DNA of 64,000 nucleotides from Flectobacillus roseus (GCF_030056665.1 NZ_JASHIG010000034.1), one strand, 5' to 3'. Shown: positions 16,736 to 25,553, numbered from the stretch's first letter. The notes: a model not told the origin generated them from the letters alone. Numbers and translations are program-made.

Positions 16736-17584
16736 ATGATTCTAATCGCAGACAGCGGGTCTAGCAAAACAGATTGGCGTCTTGTGGCATCTGATGCCAG
16801 CATTCAGCAAGTCAAAACTATTGGATTCAATCCATATTATCAAGATAGTACCTCTATTGCGGAGGAGTTAAAGCTTCAACTTTTACCTAAAGTTCAAGAA
16901 CCTTTAACACAAATTTATTATTACGGCACTGGCATTACCAATTCTGAAAAATCTCAGGTCTTAATTGACGCCTTCAAAAGTGTTTTCCCTGATTGCGACA
17001 GCATTCATGTCCATAACGATATGTTGGGAGCAGCAAGAGCCTTAGCTGGGCATCACAGTGGTATTATCTGTATTCTGGGAACAGGGTCTAATTCATGTTT
17101 CTACGATGGTGAACAAATTGCCCATCAAGTTCCTCCCTTGGGCTTCTGGCTTGGCGATGAAGGTAGCGGTGGGCATCTGGGCAAACAATTAGTGCTCGCA
17201 TATCTGCACAAGGATCTGCCTATGGACCTACGTGACAAGTTTGAGAAAAGATATGGCGCCAAAGACCGCCTAGAGATTTTGGATAATGCCTACCATAAGC
17301 CCTTTCCTAATCGCTATTTTGCTTCATTTTCAAAGTTTTTATTTGACAATAGACAGCATCCTTTTATATATCGTTTGTTGTTTGACGCATTTACAGATTT
17401 CTTTGAAAAATACCTACTCAAATATCCAGAGGTTAGTCAATACAAAATTCATTTTACAGGCTCTGTAGCCTTTTACTACTCTGATATTCTACGCCAAGTA
17501 GCTGCTAGTAAGGAATGTACCGTCGGGATTATTGCCGAAACACCCATTGCAGGACTTACCTTATATCACCAACAAACTAATTAA
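16736..17584 (+). CDS. BadF/BadG-type ATPase, N-acetylglucosamine kinase-like
   Basis: A 282-residue ASKHA-fold protein. Phosphate loop 1 is LIADSGSSKTDWRL, the catalytic-type Asp lies in HVHNDMLGAARAL, and phosphate loop 2 is CILGTGSNSCFYDG, followed by GFWLGDEGSGGHLG. This combination is typical of N-acetylglucosamine or N-acetylmuramic acid kinase-like proteins of Bacteroidota, which suggests amino-sugar recycling. The exact sugar is not determined. It stands 79 bases after the cytochrome b5 gene. Confidence 0.83.
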   Translation: MILIADSGSSKTDWRLVASDASIQQVKTIGFNPYYQDSTSIAEELKLQLLPKVQEPLTQIYYYGTGITNSEKSQVLIDAFKSVFPDCDSIHVHNDMLGAARALAGHHSGIICILGTGSNSCFYDGEQIAHQVPPLGFWLGDEGSGGHLGKQLVLAYLHKDLPMDLRDKFEKRYGAKDRLEILDNAYHKPFPNRYFASFSKFLFDNRQHPFIYRLLFDAFTDFFEKYLLKYPEVSQYKIHFTGSVAFYYSDILRQVAASKECTVGIIAETPIAGLTLYHQQTN

Positions 17585-17804
17585 GAAGGAGTTATGTTGT
17601 TTAAATATGACAATTCCTATACAAAATTGACCCAGTTTATTGAATTCTATTTGGATTTTAATTCAGTTTTGACTTTCTAAAGATTTTTTAAATTAAAATT
17701 GTATCTTTTCAAGAAAACAGTTTAAAAGTAGGGTTATTTATATAAATTAGTAGAGAATTTAGGTTATCTTTATACAACCAGTCACCGCAAACTATCAACT
17801 GTTA

Positions 17805-19223
17805 ATGATTACTTACGATAAAAATTTAGGCACAAAACAAAAGGCTCTACGTATCAACTTAGACCGTCGCATTTACGGTTCTTTTGCTGAGATTGGAGCT
17901 GGTCAAGATGTGGCAGCCAACTTTTTTAAAGCTGGTGGTGCCTCTGGTACAATTGCCAAAACTATTTCGGCTTACGACATGGCATTTTCGGATGCTATTT
18001 ATGGCGAAGAGCCTTCAGGTAGATATGTGTGTGAACCGCGCTTGGTGAAGATGCTCAATCGTGAGTACAAACTCCTCAATGTTCGTCTTACGGAAAGTGC
18101 TTCAGAAAAAATGTTCTTTGCCTTTGCTGACACAGTAGCAGCATTGAATTATCAAAAAACCAATGATCCTCACGGCTGGATTGGTCTACGTTTTCAGCTT
18201 CGTCCTGATTCTGAACCCAACGATGTGATTATTCACGTACGAATGAAGGATAATGATAATATCCTTCAACAACAGGCTTTGGGCGTTATTGGAGTCAATT
18301 TGATATATGGATGCTTCTTTTACCATGAGCAACCCGAAATCCTTTTACAGTCGTTGATGGACGACCTCCATACTGACCGTATCGAGATTGACATGATTCG
18401 TTTTGCGGGTCCTGACTTTGCTGAGGTTGATAACCGTTTGATGTCCCTATATCTTGTAAAGAAAGGTTTTACAAATGCTGCTCTATTTGGCCCAGACGGA
18501 AACGTAATGAACCCTTCTGAGGCATTCTACAAAAAACATATTTTAGCAGTTAGAGGACGCTTCCGTCCTGTAACCAATGTATTTGTAGATATGTTGAAAA
18601 AAGGTCAAATGCAGTTCGAAAATGAGCCTGACGTTGACGATGATAAAGTAGTGGTACTTTCAGAGCTTACTTTACGAAGCTTACAAAGTGGCGATGAAGA
18701 AATTAATGAAAAAGACTTCCTCGATCGTGTAGATATTTTATGCTCTCTTGGACAAACTGTATTGATTTCGAATTTTCATGAGTACTATAAGCTCATTTCA
18801 TATCTGAACAGATTCACCCAGAAACGTATGGCGTTGATTATGGGTATGCCAAACCTTGCTTATATCTTTGAAGAAAAACACTATCAAAATCTTACAGGAG
18901 GTATTTTAGCAGCCTTTGCAACGCTCTTTGGTCCTAAAATCAAGCTATATCTATATCCGACAGCTGATTCGGAAGGTAATGTGGTCACGTCAAGAGAATT
19001 TAGCCCTCCTGCACATCTAAGAGGACTATTTCAATACATGCTCGACAATGATAAGTTTGAAGATGTGTTGAATTACGATAAAAACCTATTGAGCATTCAC
19101 ACTGATAGCATTCTAAAAATGATTCAATCGGGTGAAAGTGGTTGGGAAGATTATGTTCCTAAAAGTGTAGCAAAAATGATTAAAGAAAACTGCTTATTTG
19201 GCTTTCCTTGTCAATTAGTATAA
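17805..19223 (+). CDS. Conserved protein of unknown function (GSFAEIGAGQ family)
   Basis: The 472 residues have no signal peptide and no obvious membrane helix, so it is cytosolic. Striking segments are RRIYGSFAEIGAGQDVAANF, SAYDMAFSDAIYGEEPSGRY and GFTNAALFGPDGNVMNPSEA. I recall this as a well-conserved family found in several phyla that carries inconsistent automatic labels (nucleotidyltransferase, TonB receptor); neither is supported here. A 220-base upstream region suggests its own promoter. Function unknown. Confidence 0.8.
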   Translation: MITYDKNLGTKQKALRINLDRRIYGSFAEIGAGQDVAANFFKAGGASGTIAKTISAYDMAFSDAIYGEEPSGRYVCEPRLVKMLNREYKLLNVRLTESASEKMFFAFADTVAALNYQKTNDPHGWIGLRFQLRPDSEPNDVIIHVRMKDNDNILQQQALGVIGVNLIYGCFFYHEQPEILLQSLMDDLHTDRIEIDMIRFAGPDFAEVDNRLMSLYLVKKGFTNAALFGPDGNVMNPSEAFYKKHILAVRGRFRPVTNVFVDMLKKGQMQFENEPDVDDDKVVVLSELTLRSLQSGDEEINEKDFLDRVDILCSLGQTVLISNFHEYYKLISYLNRFTQKRMALIMGMPNLAYIFEEKHYQNLTGGILAAFATLFGPKIKLYLYPTADSEGNVVTSREFSPPAHLRGLFQYMLDNDKFEDVLNYDKNLLSIHTDSILKMIQSGESGWEDYVPKSVAKMIKENCLFGFPCQLV

Positions 19224-19226
19224 TCA

Positions 19227-19258
19227 TAAGAGCGAGCTACCTAGGTAGCTCGCTCTTA
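19227..19258. terminator. Bidirectional terminator
   Basis: Perfect 32-base palindrome with arm taagagcgagctac and a ctag centre, between convergent genes. It overlaps the mnmD stop codon. Confidence 0.85.
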
Positions 19259-19918
19259 TATTTTAATAGCTTTTAAGACCTCTCTTTTGCCACGTGGTCC
19301 TGGATGTTTCTCTACAATAAATCCAGCAGCTATCAATGCCTTTCTTACGACCGTTTTTGAGCAATAAGTCGTCAAAACTCCCCCTTCATTCATAGCTTCA
19401 TAAATTTTTCGAAAAACCTCTTCTGTCCACAACTCAGGCTGCGTATTGGGTGAATAAGCGTCGAAATACACTAAATCTACTTTTTGAGTAAACTGATATT
19501 TTAGTAAATCATCTTGAATCTTCGTCAAAGAAAAGTTTTTCATTACCTCGTGCTGCTGATTCCACGAAAGCTGGTGCAATCGTTGTAACACGTCCGAACC
19601 CAATAATGAGTCATAGTTCAGAGCGCTATACTTTTCGACTGATAAGGGAAATGCCTCTAAAGTGGTATAATCAACATGATAATCATGTTTTTGTGCCTCA
19701 ATGAATGTTAGTAATACATTTAACCCTGTTCCAAAGCCCATTTCGAAAACTCTTATCTCTTTACCTGCTTGAGCTTTTTCCCACAAACCTAATTCAATGT
19801 AAATTCTTGTTGACTCCTGCAATGCTCCATTTACAGAGTGATGCCACACTCCTAACTCTGAGTCATATAATGTATGTGAACCATCTTTGGTAAGTATTAA
19901 CTCTATCATAATTTGCAA
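19256..19918 (-). CDS. mnmD: tRNA 5-methylaminomethyl-2-thiouridine methyltransferase (MnmD)
   Basis: SAM-dependent enzyme completing the mnm5s2U modification at the tRNA wobble base. The 220 residues include the SAM loop VFEMGFGTGLNVLLTFIEA, VDLVYFDAYSPNTQPELW and the C-terminal HPGPRGKREVLKA. It is the stand-alone methyltransferase half of E. coli MnmC, without the FAD oxidase domain, as is usual outside proteobacteria. It lies downstream of carA on the same strand, but carA has its own terminator. Confidence 0.9.
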   Translation of the reverse strand: MQIMIELILTKDGSHTLYDSELGVWHHSVNGALQESTRIYIELGLWEKAQAGKEIRVFEMGFGTGLNVLLTFIEAQKHDYHVDYTTLEAFPLSVEKYSALNYDSLLGSDVLQRLHQLSWNQQHEVMKNFSLTKIQDDLLKYQFTQKVDLVYFDAYSPNTQPELWTEEVFRKIYEAMNEGGVLTTYCSKTVVRKALIAAGFIVEKHPGPRGKREVLKAIKI

Positions 19919-20040
19919 ATAGAATGTACTTGTATCTATTATATTGTCATTTACACAATGATTGACAAAACTAGCCTTTGATAAGAATAAACTAGGATAT
20001 AGCCAAAATGTTGAATATCACTCCAGCTACTTTATAAAAA

Positions 20041-20065
20041 AAGCGGTTCGAAAGTCGAACCGCTT
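20041..20065 (-). terminator. Terminator after carA
   Basis: Stem aagcggttcga/tcgaaccgctt with a 3-base loop, followed by a T-run on the minus strand, just past the carA stop. Confidence 0.8.
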
Positions 20066-20071
20066 GCAATT

Positions 20072-21169
20072 TTATAACATTTCCACAAAAGAATCAAATA
20101 AGTATCTTGAATCGTGTGGGCCAGGAGAAGCTTCAGGGTGGTGTTGTACCGAAAATGCTGGTTTATCAACACGACGCAAACCTTCAACTGTTTTATCATT
20201 AAGGTTGATATGAGTCAACTCAACTGATGGATTAGCCTCTAATTCTTCCATTTTAACTGCAAAACCGTGGTTTTGAGAAGTAATTTCCGACAAACCTGTA
20301 ATCAAGTTCTTTACAGGGTGGTTTAAGCCACGGTGTCCATTTTTCATTTTATAAGTAGACAAACCAGATGCTTGCGCTAAAATTTGGTGCCCTAAACAGA
20401 TCCCAAAAGTTGGTTTTTCGTTCTCTACAATCTCTTTTACTGTTGCTACAGCATAAGGCATTACCGCTGGATCACCAGGACCATTTGAGATAAAGTACCC
20501 ATCTGGAGCCCATGCCTCCATTTCAGCAAAACTAGTTTTTGCAGGGAATACTTTCAAATAACAACCTCTGTCTGTCAAGTTAGACAAAATACTTTTCTTT
20601 ACACCAAGGTCAAGAACAGCTACCTTCTTCTCAGCGCTTTCTTCGCCCAAGAAATAAGGTTCTTGAGTACACACTTGAGAAGACAACTCTAGGCCTTCCA
20701 TTGGAGGAACTTTAGCAAGTTCAGCTTTTAGCGCTTCAACTTCCAAAATTTCAGATGAAATGATACAGTTCATTACACCTTTTTCGCGGATATGTCTTAC
20801 AATTTGACGAGTGTCAATGCCCGAAATACCTACGATACCCGCCTTTTCAAAATACTCCTGCAAAGACCCATCAGCAGTCTTACGTGAGTGAATTGGCGAA
20901 AATTCATTACAAACCATCCCTGCAATCTTCACTGAAGCTGATTCTTCTTCAAGCTCATTGACTACACCATAGTTACCTATGTGAGAGGTTGTGTTTACAA
21001 TTACCTGTCCAAAGTACGAAGGGTCGGTATAAATTTCTTGATACCCAGTCATCCCCGTATTGAAGCAGATTTCGCCGCCACTAGTCCCGATTTTTCCGAG
21101 GGCATTGCCTCTAAAAACTGTGCCGTCTTCCAACAACAAAATCGCTGGTTGGCTTTGTGTTACTTTCAT
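20072..21169 (-). CDS. carA: Carbamoyl-phosphate synthase, small (glutaminase) subunit
   Basis: Hydrolyses glutamine and passes ammonia to CarB for carbamoyl phosphate (pyrimidines, arginine). The 365 residues hold an N-terminal CPSase domain (ILLLEDGTVFRGNALG, FNTGMTGYQEIYTDPSY) and a class I glutamine amidotransferase domain with the nucleophile in TFGICLGHQILAQASG and HHPEASPGPHD. The ATG at 21169 is preferred: the earlier ATG at 21199 lies inside the TAACTTTG promoter box. carB is not in the window. It follows rplQ, an order conserved in Bacteroidota. Confidence 0.95.
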   Translation of the reverse strand: MKVTQSQPAILLLEDGTVFRGNALGKIGTSGGEICFNTGMTGYQEIYTDPSYFGQVIVNTTSHIGNYGVVNELEEESASVKIAGMVCNEFSPIHSRKTADGSLQEYFEKAGIVGISGIDTRQIVRHIREKGVMNCIISSEILEVEALKAELAKVPPMEGLELSSQVCTQEPYFLGEESAEKKVAVLDLGVKKSILSNLTDRGCYLKVFPAKTSFAEMEAWAPDGYFISNGPGDPAVMPYAVATVKEIVENEKPTFGICLGHQILAQASGLSTYKMKNGHRGLNHPVKNLITGLSEITSQNHGFAVKMEELEANPSVELTHINLNDKTVEGLRRVDKPAFSVQHHPEASPGPHDSRYLFDSFVEML

Positions 21170-21196
21170 TGGTTGCTCTTTGGTTAAAAAATTATG

Positions 21197-21204
21197 CAAA
21201 GTTA
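21197..21204 (-). promoter_or_regulatory. Candidate -7 element for carA
   Basis: TAACTTTG on the minus strand, 28 bases before the chosen carA start. No TTG at the right distance, so confidence is moderate. Confidence 0.45.
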
Positions 21205-21354
21205 AGCGAAAATGAATAAAAATGAAGAGATTTTGTAATCAACTCCTTGTACATCATGACAATTTCAAATTTGAAAAATGAAAATTATCATTTTCCCATT
21301 GAAATTTAGAATTATTAAAAGTTTGAGTAGAACTGCTCACAAGAAGGCGCAAAA

Positions 21355-21386
21355 AAAAGCCTCAATCAAAAAAGATTGAGGCTTTT
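21355..21386 (-). terminator. Terminator of the ribosomal cluster after rplQ
   Basis: Stem aaaagcctcaatc/gattgaggctttt with a 6-base loop, then a T-run on the minus strand; marks the 3' end of the S10-spc-alpha cluster. Confidence 0.85.
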
Positions 21387-21406
21387 ATGTCAGGACTACA
21401 TCATGA

Positions 21407-21925
21407 CTATTCTTCTGATTTTTCTTCAGCAGCTGGAGCTTCAGGAGCTTCTTCAACAGCTGGAGTTTCAGCAACAACTTCTGCAGCAGGTGCATCAGCT
21501 TTCTTAGTCGAACGACGGCTACGACGAGTTTTAGTAGCTTTCTCAGTAACAGCAGCCAATAAAGTTTCGTTGAAATCAACTAACTCAATTAAGCAAATAT
21601 CAGCGTTGTCACCAAGACGATTTCCTAACTTGATAATTCTTGTGTATCCACCTGGGCGGTTAGCAACTTTCTCAGAGATAGTTCCGAAAAGTTCTTTAAC
21701 AGCTTCTTTACTTTGCAAGTAAGAGAATACAACACGACGGCTGTTAGTATCGTCAGTCTTTGATTTTGTGATCAAAGGCTCAACATACTTTCTTAATTCT
21801 TTAGCTTTTGCAACAGTAGTTTGAATTCTTTTGTGAAGAATCAAAGAAGAAGCCATGTTTGATAACAAAGCGGCTCTGTGAGAGGCAGTTCTGCCTAAGT
21901 GGTTGAATTTTTTTCCGTGTCTCAT
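21407..21925 (-). CDS. rplQ: Ribosomal protein L17
   Basis: Large-subunit protein near the peptide exit tunnel. Residues 1-120 are the standard domain (MRHGKKFNHLGRTASHRAAL, RRVVFSYL, RPGGYTRIIKLGNRLGDNA). The last about 50 residues form a basic stretch then an Ala/Glu/Pro-rich acidic tail, an extension common in this phylum and probably disordered. It is the last gene of the cluster and has its own good promoter in the rpoA-rplQ spacer. Confidence 0.96.
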   Translation of the reverse strand: MRHGKKFNHLGRTASHRAALLSNMASSLILHKRIQTTVAKAKELRKYVEPLITKSKTDDTNSRRVVFSYLQSKEAVKELFGTISEKVANRPGGYTRIIKLGNRLGDNADICLIELVDFNETLLAAVTEKATKTRRSRRSTKKADAPAAEVVAETPAVEEAPEAPAAEEKSEE

Positions 21926-22015
21926 TGTGTTCGTAAGTTGAAAGCGAAATCGAATTTCGCTGCGGTTAGATAGCCCTCAAGGTATCCACCTATTACTACT
22001 AGTTAAAATTGGAAT

Positions 22016-22059
22016 GCAAAGTTATACAATGTGCAATTACTTACCAAGTATAACTTTGC
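22016..22059 (-). promoter_or_regulatory. rplQ promoter within an 11-base inverted repeat
   Basis: Minus-strand TTG (22045-22047), 20-base spacer and TAACTTTG (22017-22024). The same stretch is an inverted repeat gcaaagttata (22016-22026) and tataactttgc (22049-22059). It can give rplQ transcription independent of rpoA. Confidence 0.55.
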
Positions 22060-22070
22060 ATTTCCTATTA

Positions 22071-23060
22071 TTAATCCTCATCCAAACGGTAGCGAGCTAC
22101 GTCCATACCGAAGTGAAGACCTTTTTCTTCTACTAATTGTTCCAATTCAGTTAAAGACTTCTTACCGAAGTTGCGGAATTTCATCATATCAGAAATTTCC
22201 AATTTAACTAAATCGCCTAAAGTTCTAACGTCTGCTGATTTCAAACAGTTGTAAGCACGAACTGACAAATCAAGATCTGCCAATGGTGTCTTCAACAGTT
22301 TTCTCATGTGAAGCATTTCTTCGTCCACTACATTTTCATCTTCAGCCTTCATAGCTTCGAATGTCATTGTTTGGTCAGAGAACAACATGAAATGCTGAAT
22401 CAATATATACGCTGCACCTTTCAAAGCATCCTCTGGGTGAATCGAACCATCAGTTTCGATATCCAAGATTAACTTTTCGTAGTCAGTTTTTTGTTCTACA
22501 CGTGTGTTTTCTACACTAAACTTCACGTTTTTAATTGGAGTGTAGATAGCATCGATTGGGATATGACCAAATGGAGGCTCTACATTACGAGGCTCGTCAG
22601 CAGGAACATAACCACGACCTTTTTCAACGATTATCTCCATTTCAAACTCTTTCGATTCATCCAAATTACAGATAACTAAATCTGGATTAAGGATTTCGAA
22701 ATAGTTTGTAAATTTGTTAATGTCTCCAGCAGTCAACGTAGTCTGGCCCTTTACTCTTACATTGATTTTGTTTTCAAGAATTTCCTGAGTTTTCTTAAAA
22801 CGAACTTTTTTCAAGTTCAAGATAATCTCAGTCATATCCTCAATAACACCCTCAATAGCAGAGAACTCGTGCAATACTCCACCTACTTTCACGCTAGTAA
22901 TAGCGTAGCCTTCAAGTGAAGACAACAAGATTCTACGAAGTGCGTTACCGATTGTAACGCCATAGCCTTTTTCGAGAGGCTTAAACTCAAATAACCCGTG
23001 AAAGTCGTCAGCTTTCTCCATAACGACTTTGTCGGGCATTTGGAATGCTAATATTGACAT
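22071..23060 (-). CDS. rpoA: RNA polymerase alpha subunit
   Basis: Assembly platform of RNA polymerase. The 329 residues have an N-terminal dimerisation domain (about 1-235, YGVTIGNALRRILLSSLEGYA) and a C-terminal DNA- and activator-contacting domain (about 255-320, LRAYNCLKSADVRTLGDLV variant and FRNFGKKSLTELEQLVEE). A 299-base gap separates it from rpsD, longer than elsewhere in the cluster. Confidence 0.98.
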   Translation of the reverse strand: MSILAFQMPDKVVMEKADDFHGLFEFKPLEKGYGVTIGNALRRILLSSLEGYAITSVKVGGVLHEFSAIEGVIEDMTEIILNLKKVRFKKTQEILENKINVRVKGQTTLTAGDINKFTNYFEILNPDLVICNLDESKEFEMEIIVEKGRGYVPADEPRNVEPPFGHIPIDAIYTPIKNVKFSVENTRVEQKTDYEKLILDIETDGSIHPEDALKGAAYILIQHFMLFSDQTMTFEAMKAEDENVVDEEMLHMRKLLKTPLADLDLSVRAYNCLKSADVRTLGDLVKLEISDMMKFRNFGKKSLTELEQLVEEKGLHFGMDVARYRLDED

Positions 23061-23359
23061 ATTTCGTAGCTTAATTTATCTTAGATTTTATAAGAATAGA
23101 GTAACCGAGCGTAATATACTAAATAACTTCGTGAGTTTTAGGAATTTGTGGAGTATTTTTTGAAAAAAATCTTGACAAAATTGTTTTTTTTTATTATAAT
23201 ACAATTTTCAAAGCAAGAATCATAACTTAAATTACTCTACTCCGTTTTATAAAATATCGAATACCAAGTAAATTGATATTCGATATTTTATAGCTAACAA
23301 AGTTTTTCGTATTTACAACTAACAAAACAAGTAGATAAATAGTTTTGTTAAAGCTACGA
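23061..23359 (-). other. rpsD-rpoA spacer, AT-rich with a strong hairpin
   Basis: 299 bases without a gene. It holds the perfect inverted repeat described at 23248-23292 and a second weaker one around a T-rich stretch (about 23176-23212). No consensus promoter was found, so rpoA is probably read through from upstream. Confidence 0.5.
23248..23292 (-). repeat. 16-base perfect inverted repeat before rpoA
   Basis: Arms tataaaatatcgaata (23248-23263) and tattcgatattttata (23277-23292) with a 13-base loop. In the mRNA this hairpin lies 68 bases after the rpsD stop and could process or stabilise the message; it lacks a T-run and is not a classical terminator. Confidence 0.6.
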
Positions 23360-23965
23360 TTACTTCGAGTAAAGCTCGACGATTGCCTGCTCGTTGAAGT
23401 TTTCAGGAATGTCACTTCTCTCTGGGTAAGAAAGGAATTTACCAGTTAAAGTAGATGCTTCCCACTCCAACCAGTTAAAACGCTTAACTGCTCTTCCAGC
23501 AAGAGAGTTAGTGATAACTTCTAATGACTTCGATTTTTCACGAACACCAACTAATTGTCCTGGCTTTAATGAATATGATGGGATGTTAACAATTTCTCCG
23601 TCAACAAGGATGTGCTTGTGGATAACCAACTGACGTGCAGCACGACGAGTTGGAGCAATACCTAAACGGTAAACTGTATTGTCAAGACGTGCTTCACAAA
23701 GTTTCAAAAGGTTTTCACCTTTGATACCTTCTCTTACGGCAGCTTTGTGGAAAAGATTTTCGAATTGTTTTTCAAGAATACCATAAGTGTATTTCACTTT
23801 TTGTTTTTCTTTCAACTGCAAAGCATATTCTGATTGCTTAGCACGTTTTCCTTTTCCGTGTTGACCTGGACCGTAGTTCTTGCGTGATAACGCTTTGCTT
23901 GGACCTAAGATTGGCTCACCGAAACGACGAGCAATTTTTGATTTTGGACCTGTGTATCTTGCCAT
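23360..23965 (-). CDS. rpsD: Ribosomal protein S4
   Basis: Primary 16S rRNA-binding protein of the small subunit. The 201 residues contain the N-terminal ARYTGPKSKIARRFGEPI without zinc cysteines and the S4 RNA-binding domain (about 90-155, CEARLDNTVYRLGIAPTRRA, then LVIHKHILVDGEIVNIPSY). It sits between rpsK and rpoA in the alpha operon order. Confidence 0.98.
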   Translation of the reverse strand: MARYTGPKSKIARRFGEPILGPSKALSRKNYGPGQHGKGKRAKQSEYALQLKEKQKVKYTYGILEKQFENLFHKAAVREGIKGENLLKLCEARLDNTVYRLGIAPTRRAARQLVIHKHILVDGEIVNIPSYSLKPGQLVGVREKSKSLEVITNSLAGRAVKRFNWLEWEASTLTGKFLSYPERSDIPENFNEQAIVELYSK

Positions 23966-24036
23966 TTTTATTAGGAAATTGAGTCAATGAGCCTCTTTTG
24001 CTCAATGAAGTAATTAAGTTATTAGAAACATGAAAA

Positions 24037-24066
24037 CGAAGGGTAATAATTACTAATTACCCTTCG
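24037..24066 (-). repeat. Hairpin in rpsK-rpsD spacer
   Basis: Arms cgaagggtaat and attacccttcg with an 8-base loop. Intercistronic stem-loop, no T-run. Confidence 0.5.
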
Positions 24067-24108
24067 CAATGCTTTTTTAAAAGTGTTACAGAACGTAACG
24101 ACTTCAAA

Positions 24109-24504
24109 CTATACTCTACGACGTTTTGGAGGACGACAACCGTTGTGAGGTAGTGGAGTAATATCTTTGATAGAAAGAACTTCAATACCAGCATTTGCTA
24201 CAGTTCTGATAGCTGATTCACGACCAGCACCAGGACCTTTAACAAAAACTTCAGCTTTTTTCATACCAGCTTCAACAGCTACAGCAGCACAGTTACTAGC
24301 CGCTGTTTGAGCAGCGTATGGAGTGTTTTTCTTAGAGCCTTTGAAGCCCATTTTACCAGCTGAAGCCCAAGAGATAACTTGTCCTTGGCTATTTGTGATA
24401 GAGATAATGATATTGTTAAAAGAAGCCTTGATGTGTACTTGGCCTACTGCCTCTACAATCACAACTCTCTTTTTTGCTTTATCTTTTCTTTTAGCTTGTG
24501 CCAT
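24109..24504 (-). CDS. rpsK: Ribosomal protein S11
   Basis: Small-subunit platform protein. The 131 residues show HIKASFNNIIISITNSQGQV, ASAGKMGFKGSKKNTPYAAQ and the C-terminal ITPLPHNGCRPPKRRRV typical of S11. The N-terminus is lysine-rich. Lies between rpsM and rpsD. Confidence 0.98.
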   Translation of the reverse strand: MAQAKRKDKAKKRVVIVEAVGQVHIKASFNNIIISITNSQGQVISWASAGKMGFKGSKKNTPYAAQTAASNCAAVAVEAGMKKAEVFVKGPGAGRESAIRTVANAGIEVLSIKDITPLPHNGCRPPKRRRV

Positions 24505-24591
24505 TTTAAGAGATTTGGTTAATAATGCGCTATACCGAGTTTTTCAAACTAAATTGAATCTTAGGTACATCCTGCTACATTATATTAATTA

Positions 24592-24969
24592 TTACTTAGT
24601 AGCTTTTTTCTTGTTAGCAACTGTCTTACGTTTACCCTTACGAGTACGAGAGTTATTCTTAGTTCTTTGACCACGCAAAGGAAGACCTTTACGGTGACGA
24701 AGACCACGGTAACAACCAATGTCCATCAAACGTTTGATGTTCAACTGGATTTCAGAACGAAGTTGACCTTCTGTTTTGAATTCAGCTGCGATGATGTTAC
24801 GGATGGCACTAGCTTCCTCATCGTTCCACTCACCAGCTTTCTTGTCTAAAGAAATACCAGCTTGAGCTAAAATTTTCTGAGCAGTGCTACGACCGATACC
24901 GAAGATATAGGTCAAAGCGATTTCGCCTCTTTTTTTATCGGGAATATCAACCCCTGCAATACGAGCCAT
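24592..24969 (-). CDS. rpsM: Ribosomal protein S13
   Basis: Small-subunit head protein contacting tRNA and L5. The 125 residues show ARIAGVDIPDKKRGEIALTY, the helix-hairpin-helix IFGIGRSTAQKILAQAGI and CYRGLRHRKGLPLRGQRTK, with a basic C-terminal tail. It begins the S13-S11-S4 group. Confidence 0.98.
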   Translation of the reverse strand: MARIAGVDIPDKKRGEIALTYIFGIGRSTAQKILAQAGISLDKKAGEWNDEEASAIRNIIAAEFKTEGQLRSEIQLNIKRLMDIGCYRGLRHRKGLPLRGQRTKNNSRTRKGKRKTVANKKKATK

Positions 24970-25042
24970 ATTGTTCTAAAGCTTTTTTAGTTTTTTAGGG
25001 AATTTAAGGAAAGTAATTTCGCAACTACTGCCTCAAATAGTA

Positions 25043-25159
25043 TTACCCTTGTCTTTGTTTGAACTTTGGATTTTTTTTGTTAATAACGTAAAGTTTACCG
25101 TTACGACGGATTACTTTACATTCAGCACTACGCTTTTTGATAGACGCTTTAACTTTCAT
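25043..25159 (-). CDS. rpmJ: Ribosomal protein L36, zinc-free type
   Basis: A 38-residue protein read on the minus strand (MKVKASIKKRSAECKVIRRN, then GKLYVINKKNPKFKQRQG). Canonical L36 binds zinc through CxxC...C...H; here only one cysteine is left (SAEC) and the later ligands are replaced (VINKKNPKF). This is the zinc-independent form. It lies in the usual place between infA and rpsM. Confidence 0.95.
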   Translation of the reverse strand: MKVKASIKKRSAECKVIRRNGKLYVINKKNPKFKQRQG

Positions 25160-25249
25160 TGTAGTATTGTCTTATAAGTTGTCAATTCATTCTGACAGTG
25201 CCAAAGTATTAGCTTTTGCAAACTGCCCAGCTAACTAACAACTGTCTTT

Positions 25250-25468
25250 TTATTTGTAACGATACACGATTCTTGCTTTTGACAAGTCGTAAGGTGACAT
25301 TTCTAGTTTCACCTTATCTCCTGGTAAAATTTTAATGTAATTCATTCTCATTTTACCAGAAATATGGGCAATCACTTGATGGGTATTCTCAAGCTCTACT
25401 CTAAACATAGCGTTAGAAAGTGCTTCAATGATTATACCATCGACTTCAATGGATGATTGTTTTGCCAT
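25250..25468 (-). CDS. infA: Translation initiation factor IF-1
   Basis: 72-residue OB-fold protein that binds the A site of the 30S subunit during initiation. KQSSIEVDGIIIEALSNAMF, VIAHISGKMRMNYIKILPGD and the end DLSKARIVYRYK are typical. Placed between map and rpmJ, its classical location. Confidence 0.97.
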   Translation of the reverse strand: MAKQSSIEVDGIIIEALSNAMFRVELENTHQVIAHISGKMRMNYIKILPGDKVKLEMSPYDLSKARIVYRYK

Positions 25469-25553
25469 AAATTTGTTTTATTTGTTAGTCGTAATTCGCG
25501 TGATAAATGAATTTGTACGAGTCAACGATTAACAACTACTTTCAAAGAGTTTT

